Part shown: positions 9,128-18,045 of the stretch, in pieces | Numbering within the stretch: the first letter of the stretch is position 1 | How the letters are laid out: each line of letters starts with the position of its first letter | Source: Opitutaceae bacterium | Lineage (GTDB): Bacteria; Verrucomicrobiota; Verrucomicrobiia; Opitutales; Opitutaceae | Assembly: GCA_016794625.1 (NCBI GenBank) | Contig: JAEUGY010000037.1 | Span: 229,071 to 293,070, forward strand | Direction of reading: 5' to 3' | Length of the DNA stretch: 64,000 nucleotides | Made by a program: the position numbers and the translations under genes | The notes under the pieces: generated by a model | The model's database searches: none | What the model was told of the DNA's origin: nothing | Seen by the model: the letters and a program-made list of their open reading frames with translations, nothing else

Positions 9128-10759
9128 CTAGTAGGAGAAGGATTCGCCGGGCAGTGCGGGGGTGGAGGCTGGGTCAACGCGGCGCTGCGTCGCCTGCTCA
9201 TACGCGTAGGCGTAAGCAAGGAGACGGGGTTCGCTGTAGGCCGCTCCTAGGAACGAGATCGAAACAGGAAGCGTGCCGTGGGATACACCGGCAGGGACAA
9301 TCACGTCGGGCAGCTGCGTGATGTTCGCGATGTTGGTGATCGAGCCACCGAGGCGGGCACTGGTATCCATGGGCGACGAGTCAGCGATCTTCGCCGGCGG
9401 TTCGCCGCGAGTGCAGTAGACGATGCAGTCGAGCCGATGTTGGGTCATGACGCTCATCACGGCGTCACGGATCATGGCCATGCCGTGCTCCCGCGCGGAG
9501 CGGTAGAGCGCGTCCGTGGATTTCAGGCCCGTGTTCGAGGCGCGCAGCGCATGGTAGAGCCGCGCGTTGGGGGAGACACGGCCGCGCGGCTCCTTCAAGC
9601 CGTCGTGCAGCGCGATCATCTCGTCCAGCGACTTCGGGTAGCCCGGTTTGAGGGTCGCCAGGTAGTGCCCGAGTTCTTCGCGAATATCCACCTGACGGAT
9701 GATCTCGGAGACGCCCTGCCGTCCCTCCATTACGACGGAAGGGTACCGCACGCTATCGATGATCACGGCCCCCTGGGCCTTCAGATCGGCGACCGCCTGG
9801 TTGAACGTGGCGTCGACCTCCTTGTCCTTGCCCAGCCCCTCGCGCAGGATGCCGATGCGGGCGCCGTTGAGCGCCTTCTTGTTTAGAAACTGGGTGTAGT
9901 CGGTGTAATAGAGTCCCACGCTCTTTTCCGTCAGGGCATCATCCGGATCGACTCCCGTCATGAAACCCAGGGAGAGGGCGACGTCGTAGACGGTGCGCGC
10001 CATCGGCCCGCCCGTGTCGAGCGAAAGTACGCGGGGAATGATGCCCGCGCGCGAAAGCAAACCATTGGTCGGCTTGATGCCGGGGACACCATTGTAGGAG
10101 CAGGGACCACGAATCGAACCGCCCGTGTCGGTACCCAGACCGAGCGGAGCGAACCAGGAGGCAAGTCCGGCGCCCGTGGCGCCCGAGGAGCCAGCCGGGA
10201 TGCGATCCAAGGCGTGGGGATTCTTGGTCTGACCCCAGAGAGAGCTGAAGCCGATGCCTCCTCCGGCCAGTTCGTCAAGATTGACCTTGGCCAGCACGAT
10301 GGCACCCGCTTCGCGCAAGCGGCGGATCATGTATCCGTCGCGTGGCGGCAGCGAACCGGCGAGATAGAAGGCTCCGCCCGTCGTCGGCAGATCAGCGGTG
10401 TCAAAGTTGTCCTTCACCAAGACCGGTATCCCGTGCAGCGGAGAACGCCGCCCGCGGGCGCGGTATTCGGCATCCAGCTCCCGCGCGGTCTCGAGTGCGC
10501 GGGGATTGAGGGTGATGACGGTATTGAGGGACGGACCCTGCTGGTCGTAGGCCTGGATGCGTGCGAGGTACAGTTGGACCAGCTTTTCGTAGGAAAGCGC
10601 CTTCGCATCCACTGCGGCGTGGATGGCGGGAATGTCGGCCGAGGCGAGGTTGAAGGTTGCCGACCAAGCCGTGGAGACCCCTGCGCAGAGCAAGGTGACG
10701 AGAACGAAGCGGACCGGAAGACGGGCGAAGCCGCGACGGGCGGCGGAGGATGAGGTCAT
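9128..10759 (-). CDS. exported amidase-signature family hydrolase (AS-5)
   Basis: A 543-residue AS-family amidase from ATG 10759; a GTG four codons upstream is possible. A Sec-like signal covers residues 12-34. The triad is Lys116 (VLVKD), Ser191 (AGSSGATG) and Ser215 (TDTGGSIRGPC). After the catalytic core it carries a helical middle segment (around residues 290-370) with PSVVMEGRQGVSE and GYPKSLDEM, also present in AS-4, so these two form a subgroup. It begins 15 bases after the stop of AS-6, as expected in an operon. Confidence 0.9.
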   Translation of the reverse strand: MTSSSAARRGFARLPVRFVLVTLLCAGVSTAWSATFNLASADIPAIHAAVDAKALSYEKLVQLYLARIQAYDQQGPSLNTVITLNPRALETARELDAEYRARGRRSPLHGIPVLVKDNFDTADLPTTGGAFYLAGSLPPRDGYMIRRLREAGAIVLAKVNLDELAGGGIGFSSLWGQTKNPHALDRIPAGSSGATGAGLASWFAPLGLGTDTGGSIRGPCSYNGVPGIKPTNGLLSRAGIIPRVLSLDTGGPMARTVYDVALSLGFMTGVDPDDALTEKSVGLYYTDYTQFLNKKALNGARIGILREGLGKDKEVDATFNQAVADLKAQGAVIIDSVRYPSVVMEGRQGVSEIIRQVDIREELGHYLATLKPGYPKSLDEMIALHDGLKEPRGRVSPNARLYHALRASNTGLKSTDALYRSAREHGMAMIRDAVMSVMTQHRLDCIVYCTRGEPPAKIADSSPMDTSARLGGSITNIANITQLPDVIVPAGVSHGTLPVSISFLGAAYSEPRLLAYAYAYEQATQRRVDPASTPALPGESFSY

Positions 10760-10774
10760 GGGAGAGGACACAGG

Positions 10775-12328
10775 CTAGAGAACCGGGTGGGGGAACGGGC
10801 CGAAGGCGCGTTCGAGGTGCAGAGCGACGGCGAAGGCGACGTCCTCGCGCAGGGGGCGGCCGACGACCTGCAGCCCGAGCGGCAGTTTTTCCGGTGAGGT
10901 GCCGCCACGCAGCACGAGCGCGGGCCAGCCGGAGATGTTGTAGATGGCGGTGTAGCTCATGGAACCGTCGCGAGCCGACTGGATGCGCGGCGCAGGGCCG
11001 GCGTTGGCCGGGCAGAGGATGACGTCGTAGTTTTTGAACCAGGAGGTCATGGCGCGACGGTAGCGGTCCTGCTCCTGCAGCAGTGCGATCAGTTCGGCGG
11101 AGGTGCTGGCCGGAGCGCTGAACTTGAGGCTCGGTGCCACCGTCCGACTGCCGACTTTCTCGGCCAGTCGCTTCATCCACTGATTGCCATCGGCCTGACG
11201 CAGCCGGGTGCGCAACTCGACGGCTTCACGGTAGTGCGGATGCAGATCCTCTCGCACCGTGGCGCCAAGGGCCGCGAGGGAATCGGCCGCCCGCTTCACC
11301 ATGGCCTGCGTCTCGGCGGTTGGGGCAGAGACTCCGTTGCTCAGATAGAATGCCACGCGCAGTTTGGAGAGATCGACGGCCGCTGGCTCGAGGAATGGGG
11401 CGGGCAGAATGGCCGCGTCCTTGCCGTCCGGCCCTGAGATGACGCGGGTGACCAGGACAAGATCTTCCACCCTGCGGGCGAGAGGTCCGACCTGCTGGTA
11501 GGCGTCGAAGATGCCACCGTAGTCGACAATGTGACCGGTGCGCGGCACGCGCCCGGTTGACGGCTTGATCCCGGCGACACCGTTGGCATGCGCCGGACCG
11601 CGGATGGAACCGCCGAAGTCGGAGCCGATGTCGAAGGCCGCGCCACCTGCCGCCACAATCGAACCAGCGCCGCCGGAAGAACCGGCGGAGCTGTGCAGCG
11701 GATTGTGCGGATTCCGAGTGACGCCATAGATCAGGTTCCAGGTCGAAGTGATGCCATCGACTCCCGAAAGCGTGAATTCGGGGGTATTGGTCTTGCCGAG
11801 GAGGATGGCACCTGCGGCGCGGGCCCGGGCGACCGCAGTGGCGTCCGCGGCGGGTACATAGTCGATCCGGCCGAGCGTTCCCCCGGTGGAGACCACTCCG
11901 GCGGTATCGAGCAAGTCCTTGATCGTCATCGGTACGCCGTGCAGCGGACCCAGGGTTCGGCCGGAGGCGACCGCGTCGTCGGCGGCCTTGGCCTCGGCCA
12001 GAGCGCGATCAAAGCAGGTCTTGACCACGGCATTGAGGGTGGGATTGACCGCCTGGATCCTTTGGATGTAGGCGCGGGTTGCTTCCGTCGAGGAGACCTT
12101 CTTTTCTCGAATCAACTGCGCCAGCCGCGAGGCGGACATCCAGATGATCTCAGTCGAAGTGTCGTCGGAGGTGGCGGGAGCGGCCGCGCGAGCGGATGAA
12201 CCCACAGCGAGCGTTCCCAGCAACGAGCCGGCGGCGCCGAGGCCGGCGCTGCGCAGAAAGCCGCGGCGACTGGGCCGGACGGACGCGCCGCGCGAGGCGG
12301 AAGAGAGGGGCAGGGAGGAGGAATTCAT
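10775..12328 (-). CDS. Tat-exported amidase-signature family hydrolase (AS-6)
   Basis: A 517-residue AS-family amidase of a second subgroup. The N-terminus carries a twin-arginine signal, SRRGFLRSAG (RR at 21-22), followed by a hydrophobic stretch ending ARAAA, so the folded enzyme should be exported by Tat. The triad is Lys137 (MTIKD), Ser217 (AGSSGGAG) and Ser241 in SDFGGSIRGPAHANG, the form seen in GatA-like and many fungal-type amidases. It is about 50% alike by eye to AS-7, its upstream neighbour. It lies 18 bases after AS-7. Confidence 0.9.
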   Translation of the reverse strand: MNSSSLPLSSASRGASVRPSRRGFLRSAGLGAAGSLLGTLAVGSSARAAAPATSDDTSTEIIWMSASRLAQLIREKKVSSTEATRAYIQRIQAVNPTLNAVVKTCFDRALAEAKAADDAVASGRTLGPLHGVPMTIKDLLDTAGVVSTGGTLGRIDYVPAADATAVARARAAGAILLGKTNTPEFTLSGVDGITSTWNLIYGVTRNPHNPLHSSAGSSGGAGSIVAAGGAAFDIGSDFGGSIRGPAHANGVAGIKPSTGRVPRTGHIVDYGGIFDAYQQVGPLARRVEDLVLVTRVISGPDGKDAAILPAPFLEPAAVDLSKLRVAFYLSNGVSAPTAETQAMVKRAADSLAALGATVREDLHPHYREAVELRTRLRQADGNQWMKRLAEKVGSRTVAPSLKFSAPASTSAELIALLQEQDRYRRAMTSWFKNYDVILCPANAGPAPRIQSARDGSMSYTAIYNISGWPALVLRGGTSPEKLPLGLQVVGRPLREDVAFAVALHLERAFGPFPHPVL

Positions 12329-12346
12329 GGCGAGGGTGGACGCGGC

Positions 12347-13879
12347 CTAGAGCACGGGGGGGCGATAGCCGAAGCCCGGTTGGGCCTCGAGATGACGGGC
12401 GACGGCGAGCACAACGTCGTCGCGCCACGGCTTGCCGACGATCTGCACCCCGATGGGCAGGCCATCCGGGGACATGCCTCCGCGCAGGACCGCGGCCGGC
12501 CAGCCAGTGATGTTGTAGATCTGGGTATAGCCTCCGCCCACGGGTGCGCCCGGAGTCTCCGGACGATCGAGCGCGGTGGCGGGGGTGGCGCCGGTCGGAC
12601 AGAGGATCACGTCGTAACTGTCCATCCATGACAGCAGCCTGCTGCGCAGCGCGTCCTGACGTTCGGCGAGGCGCGTGAACTGGTCGGCCGCCAGAGTCTT
12701 GCCCGTGATGCGGCGTACAATGCCCGGTGAGGCGGTGCGGGTGCCGGCCTCGTCGAGCATGCGCTGGAACCAGGCGCCTCCGTCCGCGCCGACATACGCG
12801 CTGCGGATCTCCTGACCTTCGGCGTCACCGCCGTGAAACGCCTCGGTCACCGATGCCACCGCCGGGGCGAGTGCCTGGGCGGCGTTCTTCACGGCGGCGA
12901 TCGTCTCGGCGCTTGGAGTTGAGACGGCATTGGAGGTATAGAAGGCGACCCGGAGACCCTTCAACGACACCGCAGAGGATGCTCCCAGGGGAATGGGGAG
13001 AATCACCGGATCCTCGAAATCCGGTCCGGCGATGAGCGAGAGAATCAACTCCAGATCCTCCACCCGGCGCGCCAGCGGCCCCAGTTGCTGATAGCTGTCG
13101 AACGGCCCGCCGTAGCCCGGCAAATGTCCCGTGCGTGGTACGCGACCGGTGGTCGGTTTGATTCCGGCAATGCCATTCATGTGGGCCGGGCCCCGGATGG
13201 AGCCACCGAAGTCCGAGCCAATGTCGAAGGACGAGCCACCGGCGGCGACGATGGCGCCGGCGCCGCCCGAAGAACCGCTCGGTGAATATCCCGCCTTGTA
13301 CGGATTGTAGGTCTGGCCGAAAACCAGGTTGTAGGTGCCGAGGCCACCACCGCCGAGCGTGAACTCCGGTGTATTGGTCTTTCCGATGAGAATGGCGCCG
13401 GCGGCGCGCACCCGGGCCACCGCGGTGGCGTCCGTGCCCGGGACGTGCCCTTTCCGCCCGAGCGTGCCGGCGGTTGAGATGACTCCGGCGGTTTCCAGGG
13501 AATCCTTGATCGTGAAGGGCACCCCGTGCAGCGGTCCAAGCGATCGACCTCGGGCGAGGGCGGCGTCGGCGGCGGCCGCTTCGGCGAGGGCTCGCTCGGT
13601 GACCAGGGTCACCACTGCGTTGATCTTTGGGTTGACGGCGGCGATGCGGGCCAGCTGGGCCTGCACGGCTTCCACCGAGGACAGTTTCTTGGTCCGGATC
13701 AGCTCGGCCAGCTTCGTGGCAGAAGCGTAGAGCGGATCGGAGGAAGAGTCGGTGGAGGTGACGGAGGAGCTGGATTCGGCGCGGGAGCGAAGTCCGGCGA
13801 GGGAGACTAGGGCCGCTGTCCCGCCCAGATGGGCGAGAAACCGGCGGCGCGAGGGGGGCGAAGCGGGCGATGAGCGCAT
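12347..13879 (-). CDS. Tat-exported amidase-signature family hydrolase (AS-7)
   Basis: A 510-residue AS-family amidase. ATG 13879 is preferred because it places the twin-arginine motif SRRRFLAHL (RR at 11-12) near the N-terminus; an upstream in-frame start adds 21 residues but weakens the signal. The triad is Lys125 (FTIKD), Ser203 (SGSSGGAG) and Ser227 (SDFGGSIRGPAHMNG). It is the first enzyme gene after the TonB receptor. A terminator-like hairpin and a short palindrome lie between them, so it may be transcribed by partial readthrough or from its own promoter. Confidence 0.9.
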   Translation of the reverse strand: MRSSPASPPSRRRFLAHLGGTAALVSLAGLRSRAESSSSVTSTDSSSDPLYASATKLAELIRTKKLSSVEAVQAQLARIAAVNPKINAVVTLVTERALAEAAAADAALARGRSLGPLHGVPFTIKDSLETAGVISTAGTLGRKGHVPGTDATAVARVRAAGAILIGKTNTPEFTLGGGGLGTYNLVFGQTYNPYKAGYSPSGSSGGAGAIVAAGGSSFDIGSDFGGSIRGPAHMNGIAGIKPTTGRVPRTGHLPGYGGPFDSYQQLGPLARRVEDLELILSLIAGPDFEDPVILPIPLGASSAVSLKGLRVAFYTSNAVSTPSAETIAAVKNAAQALAPAVASVTEAFHGGDAEGQEIRSAYVGADGGAWFQRMLDEAGTRTASPGIVRRITGKTLAADQFTRLAERQDALRSRLLSWMDSYDVILCPTGATPATALDRPETPGAPVGGGYTQIYNITGWPAAVLRGGMSPDGLPIGVQIVGKPWRDDVVLAVARHLEAQPGFGYRPPVL

Positions 13880-13890
13880 GGAGGGACAGG

Positions 13891-13905
13891 CACGGTGAAA
13901 CCGTG
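13891..13905 (-). repeat. short palindrome just upstream of the first amidase gene
   Basis: The arms cacggt (13891-13896) and accgtg (13900-13905), with loop gaa, lie 12 bases before the amidase ATG. It could be a regulator site or a small hairpin in the leader of the enzyme transcript. Confidence 0.35.
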
Positions 13906-13943
13906 CGGCAAACGTGAACGGAACGGGGAACGCAGAAACCAAA

Positions 13944-13969
13944 CCGCCGCCGGGCGCAGCCGGCGGCGG
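13944..13969 (-). terminator. hairpin terminator after the TonB receptor gene
   Basis: A perfect 10-bp GC stem (13944-13953 with 13960-13969) and a 6-base loop sit 9 bases past the receptor stop codon on the minus strand, followed by tttggttt. It probably attenuates transcription between the receptor and the amidase genes. Confidence 0.6.
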
Positions 13970-13977
13970 TGGTGTGA

Positions 13978-16719
13978 TCAGAAGCGGTACGTGATCGTGG
14001 AGTCGAAGGTGCGCGGCAGGCGCGCCGCGACCGAGTTGAACGATCCACCGTTGAAGTACAACTTGTCGAAGACGTTGAGGATGTTCAAACGTCCCTCCCA
14101 GTTCTTGTACGTGTAGGCGATACCGGCGTCGAACACGTAGACCGGCTTGACGATGACCGTCTTCAGACGGTCGGCGGCGAAGTTGCCCTGGTAGTAGGCC
14201 GTGGCCCGGATCGAGATGCCGTTCTTGAACGTGTAGATCGGCGTCAGGTTGACGATCGTATCGGGAATCGCATTGACTTCATCGTAGTCCGTGACTCCGG
14301 CGGGGATGTTGGTCGAGATGATGCCGCCCCAGCCGAAGGCCTCGGCCGGGATGACGACCTTGCCCGTTGCGTCGACCACGTCAGGATACCCGAGGAACCG
14401 GGCATTGGTGTTCACGTTGCCCGAACTCACCAGATTCACCGTCTTGGAGCTGCTCATGCCCGCGGTGAGACTGAAGCGGCGGCTTGGCGACCAACGCAGC
14501 TCACCCTCGATGCCGCGCCCCCGCGTAGCCCCGATGACACCCGCGCCGTCGTTTGGATCGAAGTTGTTGCGCGTCTGATCATAGGCGGCGACGGCGAAGA
14601 AGAGTTTTCCGCCGTAGTACGAACCCTTGATGCCGACTTCGCGCAGCTGGGATTCGCCAATCGGACCGCGGCGGACATTGGCCACCGGGATGCCTCCCGT
14701 CGAAGCGTCGCCAATGGGCGCGGATTGGACGGCATACGTGAAGTAGGGTTTCAGACCCCGGATCAGCTCGAAGCTGGCGCTTCCCGAGTAGGACCAGCCG
14801 AAGTCGTTGGACTTGGCGTAGTCGGCGTACCCCTTAAAGGCGGGATTGGTGCTGGCGACCGTGAGGCTTCCGTTGCCGTTGCGATTGAAGACACCGGCGG
14901 GCACGTAGGCCTCGCTATCAATGCTGTCGCCCCGGCCGCCGACCATCAGATTGAACTTCTTGAAGAGCGTGATGTCGGCGAGAAGCCCGAAGCCCCACTG
15001 CAGGTAGTTTGACTGCTGGAACTGGGAGAGGGCGCTGCCTTCGAAGCCGGAGTTCTTGGTGAAGGCACTGAACGTGTCGTTCGGGGTGAACCCGGACATC
15101 AGACTGCGTCGGAAGTCATAGTCCACCGTGTTATCGGTCCGCCGGCCACCGTCGTAGTAGACTCCGTTCACCGAACCGAGAGTGGCGGCTTCCAGCCAGT
15201 CCCACTTCGGATGCCACGTCTTTACGACCGTGATCTTGTCCTCAATTTGGAAGATATTCTGGAATTGCGAGAACGGATTGCGGCCGGTCTTCTCCTGGTC
15301 CTGCGTATCCAAGAGGAACTGATTCTTGTAGGTCAGGTCCTCGTTCGTGTCGTTGACCAGGTCGAAGAAGAAGGTGTAAATGTAGGCCTCGTAGTAGTCT
15401 TCACCAAAGCTCCGACGGTAGTCGAACGGCACCTGCTGCCAGGTCCCCAGCTTCGGGTCGAAGGCGGGCGGCATGTAGAAGGCCTGCTTGGCGACCGCGG
15501 TGTTGGGCAGCCCCGTGGCGAGGACCGGATATACTCCAAGCTGCAGCCCCTGCCGTTGCACGGCGGTCCCGCCCACCTGGGTGGGCGCCGTGTCGAGGTA
15601 GCCGGCCTGGAACTGGGCGACCGTAATGGTGCCCCCGTTGACCGGTCCGCCCTGCCAGGGGAAGCGCCGGTTGAGCGGGGCGTTGACCTGACCCACGTAG
15701 TTGCGCGAGGCGCCGATGTTGCCCGCGGCGGTCGAGGCGCCGCCTCGACCCTGGGGGATGCCCCCAAAGTAGGAATTGAAGATCTCCGTGTCGGAAATGC
15801 GACTGTCCCCGTTGCTGTCGAGGTTATAGGAGAAGGTGCCGTCCCAGTAGCGCCCCGTGTTGACGAAATCCTGGGTGGTGCGGTTAACGCCGCCCGGGAG
15901 ACCGCCGTAGGAGTACTGTGAGACCGCGCCGGTTTCCAGGCGCCAGTTCTTCGTTAGATCCAGTGTCAGCGTGGCTTGGATGATCTTGTGCCGATCATGC
16001 GGAGAGATCGAGTAGTAGCTGTCGCTGTCTTCATAGTAGCCGAAGACCTGATAGCCGCCGTTACGGCCGGCGATCTTGACCGGCCCCCCGACGTCCGTGG
16101 TCACGATGTTCTTTCCGTAGGAGCCGAAGGTGTAGCTGACCTCGCCCGTCGGCCGATCGAGGTATTTCCCGGTCTTCTCCAGGCGGGCCGTCTTCGGGTT
16201 GAAGTTCAGGTAGCCGCCGATGCGGCCCAGGCCGTAGATGGGCGAGGGGGGGCCACGGACGATTTCGATCGAGTCATTGGCGGCGAAAATCGTCCGGTAG
16301 TTGCCCTGCGGATCAATCCGCCGCATACCGCGGAAATAGAAGTCCGATGTCTGGTTCCGGACGGAGACATTGCCCTGGAGACCGAAGCGGAAATTCGAGA
16401 ACGTGGACGGTGCGATCCGGGCGATGTCCTCCGAATTGCGAATCGCGAGCGTCTTGATGAACTCGGAGCTGATGTTGGTCGCCGAGCGGGGAGTATCGTA
16501 CAAGCTCCGGTTCAGGCCGAGAATGGAGCTCGTCGGCTGATTCGGGACAATACGGTTGGGATCGTCCTTGTTTTCTTCGGCGATGAACTTCTCGAGTGTG
16601 ATGACCGGTTCATCGGATTTCTTGGCGGCCTCCCCCGGCGTGGCCACCTGGCCGGAGGCAGCCAAAGGCAGGAAGGACGCTAGGCTTACGAGCGTGCTGA
16701 GAGACTTAACTTTTCGCAT
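13978..16719 (-). CDS. TonB-dependent outer-membrane receptor
   Basis: A 913-residue TonB-dependent receptor. A signal peptide (residues 1-23) is followed by an N-terminal segment ITLEKFIAEE, the likely TonB-box region. The plug domain (about 70-200) includes the typical SIEIVRGPPSPIYG block. A 22-strand barrel should follow, ending in the aromatic C-terminus STITYRF expected for BAM recognition. It would import a ligand too large for porins, powered by TonB. Its place between a TetR regulator and nine exported amidohydrolases suggests the ligand is an amide-rich compound or its breakdown product. Sequence alone does not reveal the ligand. Confidence 0.92.
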   Translation of the reverse strand: MRKVKSLSTLVSLASFLPLAASGQVATPGEAAKKSDEPVITLEKFIAEENKDDPNRIVPNQPTSSILGLNRSLYDTPRSATNISSEFIKTLAIRNSEDIARIAPSTFSNFRFGLQGNVSVRNQTSDFYFRGMRRIDPQGNYRTIFAANDSIEIVRGPPSPIYGLGRIGGYLNFNPKTARLEKTGKYLDRPTGEVSYTFGSYGKNIVTTDVGGPVKIAGRNGGYQVFGYYEDSDSYYSISPHDRHKIIQATLTLDLTKNWRLETGAVSQYSYGGLPGGVNRTTQDFVNTGRYWDGTFSYNLDSNGDSRISDTEIFNSYFGGIPQGRGGASTAAGNIGASRNYVGQVNAPLNRRFPWQGGPVNGGTITVAQFQAGYLDTAPTQVGGTAVQRQGLQLGVYPVLATGLPNTAVAKQAFYMPPAFDPKLGTWQQVPFDYRRSFGEDYYEAYIYTFFFDLVNDTNEDLTYKNQFLLDTQDQEKTGRNPFSQFQNIFQIEDKITVVKTWHPKWDWLEAATLGSVNGVYYDGGRRTDNTVDYDFRRSLMSGFTPNDTFSAFTKNSGFEGSALSQFQQSNYLQWGFGLLADITLFKKFNLMVGGRGDSIDSEAYVPAGVFNRNGNGSLTVASTNPAFKGYADYAKSNDFGWSYSGSASFELIRGLKPYFTYAVQSAPIGDASTGGIPVANVRRGPIGESQLREVGIKGSYYGGKLFFAVAAYDQTRNNFDPNDGAGVIGATRGRGIEGELRWSPSRRFSLTAGMSSSKTVNLVSSGNVNTNARFLGYPDVVDATGKVVIPAEAFGWGGIISTNIPAGVTDYDEVNAIPDTIVNLTPIYTFKNGISIRATAYYQGNFAADRLKTVIVKPVYVFDAGIAYTYKNWEGRLNILNVFDKLYFNGGSFNSVAARLPRTFDSTITYRF

Positions 16720-16725
16720 GAACAG

Positions 16726-16789
16726 TCCATGGTTTACGGTTGTCGGAGCTGAGTGATTGGCGATTCCCTACTTAGCACAGCCGGTGCCA
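16726..16789 (-). promoter_or_regulatory. leader of the TonB receptor gene
   Basis: This block is conserved with 181-238 at the left end of the window, including gagtgattggcg. It lies immediately upstream of the receptor ATG and between it and the candidate operator. It may hold the ribosome-binding region or a second regulatory site. Confidence 0.4.
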
Positions 16790-16832
16790 TGAGTTGCAGG
16801 CCGAGGGGGCTATGAAAAACTTTCTTTGCGGT

Positions 16833-16852
16833 AAGTGAGTTACTACTCACTT
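16833..16852. promoter_or_regulatory. candidate TetR operator palindrome
   Basis: A perfect inverted repeat, aagtgagt-tact-actcactt, with 8-bp arms and a 4-bp spacer. This is the size and symmetry typical of TetR-family operators. It lies 114 bases upstream of the TonB receptor start and about 350 bases downstream of the TetR-family gene, so that regulator probably binds here. A ttgaca at 16851-16856 on the plus strand overlaps one edge. Confidence 0.55.
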
Positions 16853-16944
16853 GACAGCCGGATTCCAGTGGCTCCTAGCGCGACGCGCCTGCACCGCAGA
16901 GCGGTGAAGAGGAAAATCGAAGCGTGGAGCGTGAAAAACCAGGC

Positions 16945-17157
16945 GTGGCCGCGAGGGCCAGCCCTACAATGGGAGCGGGAACGCTGAATGCTTTACTTCA
17001 GACGCAGAAGTGTCCCGGGACATTTCCTAGCATTCGAACTTCACTCTTCGCCCTTCACGCTTTACCGCGCATCGCGGTGCCGGTGTGGCCGCGAGGGCCA
17101 GCCCTTCGACGGGCTCACGGCTTAGACGTGGCCGCGAGGGCCAGCCCGACAATGGGT
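16945..17157. repeat. three copies of an intergenic 20-base repeat
   Basis: The motif gtggccgcgagggccagccc occurs at 16945-16964, 17085-17104 and 17128-17147. In two copies it is followed by (t/g)acaatgggngcgggaacgctga. It is internally palindromic (tggcc/ggcca around the centre). The rest of the 486-base gap between the TetR and receptor genes holds only the leader and operator described separately; no gene is evident. Confidence 0.6.
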
Positions 17158-17205
17158 GCGGGAACGCTGAGCGCGGAACGACCGAAGGGCGACGTTCGCG
17201 CTGGA

Positions 17206-17931
17206 TTAGCGACCCAGGCGGAACTCCCCGCCTCGCTCCCACGACCGCATGATTTCTGGTGCGGCGTAGCGCGCGATCAGGGATTCGCGCAGCCCGATTC
17301 CGCGGAGCCCGAACAGCGTCGCCTGCCGCACGACGTCCATGAGATCACCCTCGTAGTCAACAACTGGATCCGCGGGAAGCAGGTGATAGTAGGCCTGGGT
17401 GGCGACGTTGCGTGCCAGCCAGAATCTCTGGTTGGGAGAAAGCCCACCGGCTACGATCTGGCGTGCGGCGATGCCGGCTTCGATGCATGCGACCACCTTG
17501 GCGCGAAAGGCATTGATCACCGGGTTCCCGAGGAGCAGTCGGGCGAAGGCGCCGTCGTCGAGCAGACTGTCCCCCATCATGCGCATTGCGGTTTGCAGTT
17601 CGAGAGAGCGACAGACCAGCACGGCCCGAGCGTTGAGGTAAATCAGCTGGACAAGGTTGGCGCAGGTCGGGGGCAGTTCTTCAAATCGGGTCTCCTCGAG
17701 CGGCAGACGCCGGGCGCAATGGAGGTAGATTTCCTGGTACAGCACTTGGCGGTTGGGAAAGTGCTTGAACAGCAAGGCCTCGGAGACCCCGGCGACCCGG
17801 GCCAGTTCTCGGGTCGAGAGGTGGCGCAGCCCTTGCGAGGCGAACAGGGGCAGTCCGGCTTCGAGAATCAACTGCTTGCGGTCGCTGGCGGCGACTCGCT
17901 TGGCTCGAGGGAGCGGACGTTTACGGGGCAT
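17206..17931 (-). CDS. TetR/AcrR-family transcriptional regulator
   Basis: A 241-residue regulator. The N-terminal helix-turn-helix (about residues 18-65) carries the family signature LSTRELARVAGVSEALLFKH, followed by FPNRQVLYQEI. The C-terminal half is a helical ligand-binding domain without a recognisable subclass. A basic N-terminal tail (MPRKRPLPRAKR) is typical. Being directly upstream of, and on the same strand as, the TonB receptor, it is the natural regulator of the amidase locus. The palindrome at 16833-16852 fits as its operator. The ligand is unknown. Confidence 0.9.
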   Translation of the reverse strand: MPRKRPLPRAKRVAASDRKQLILEAGLPLFASQGLRHLSTRELARVAGVSEALLFKHFPNRQVLYQEIYLHCARRLPLEETRFEELPPTCANLVQLIYLNARAVLVCRSLELQTAMRMMGDSLLDDGAFARLLLGNPVINAFRAKVVACIEAGIAARQIVAGGLSPNQRFWLARNVATQAYYHLLPADPVVDYEGDLMDVVRQATLFGLRGIGLRESLIARYAAPEIMRSWERGGEFRLGR

Positions 17932-18045
17932 GGCGTCGATTTATTGGGGGCGGTGGCGTCGGCCGACCGTGGGCGGTGAATTACGGATACATGCGGTGAC
18001 GTCCGGTGGCGAAACTCCCGCCAGCTCGAAACGGCGTGCGGTGAA

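Noticed and set aside
16945..17157. possible CRISPR array from three 20-base repeats
   Set aside because: Spacing is uneven (about 120 and 23 bases), there are only three copies and no cas gene.
16924..17979. 351-codon frame with repeated peptide VAARASPTMGAGTL
   Set aside because: The peptide repeat comes from the intergenic DNA repeats, and the rest is antisense to the TetR gene.
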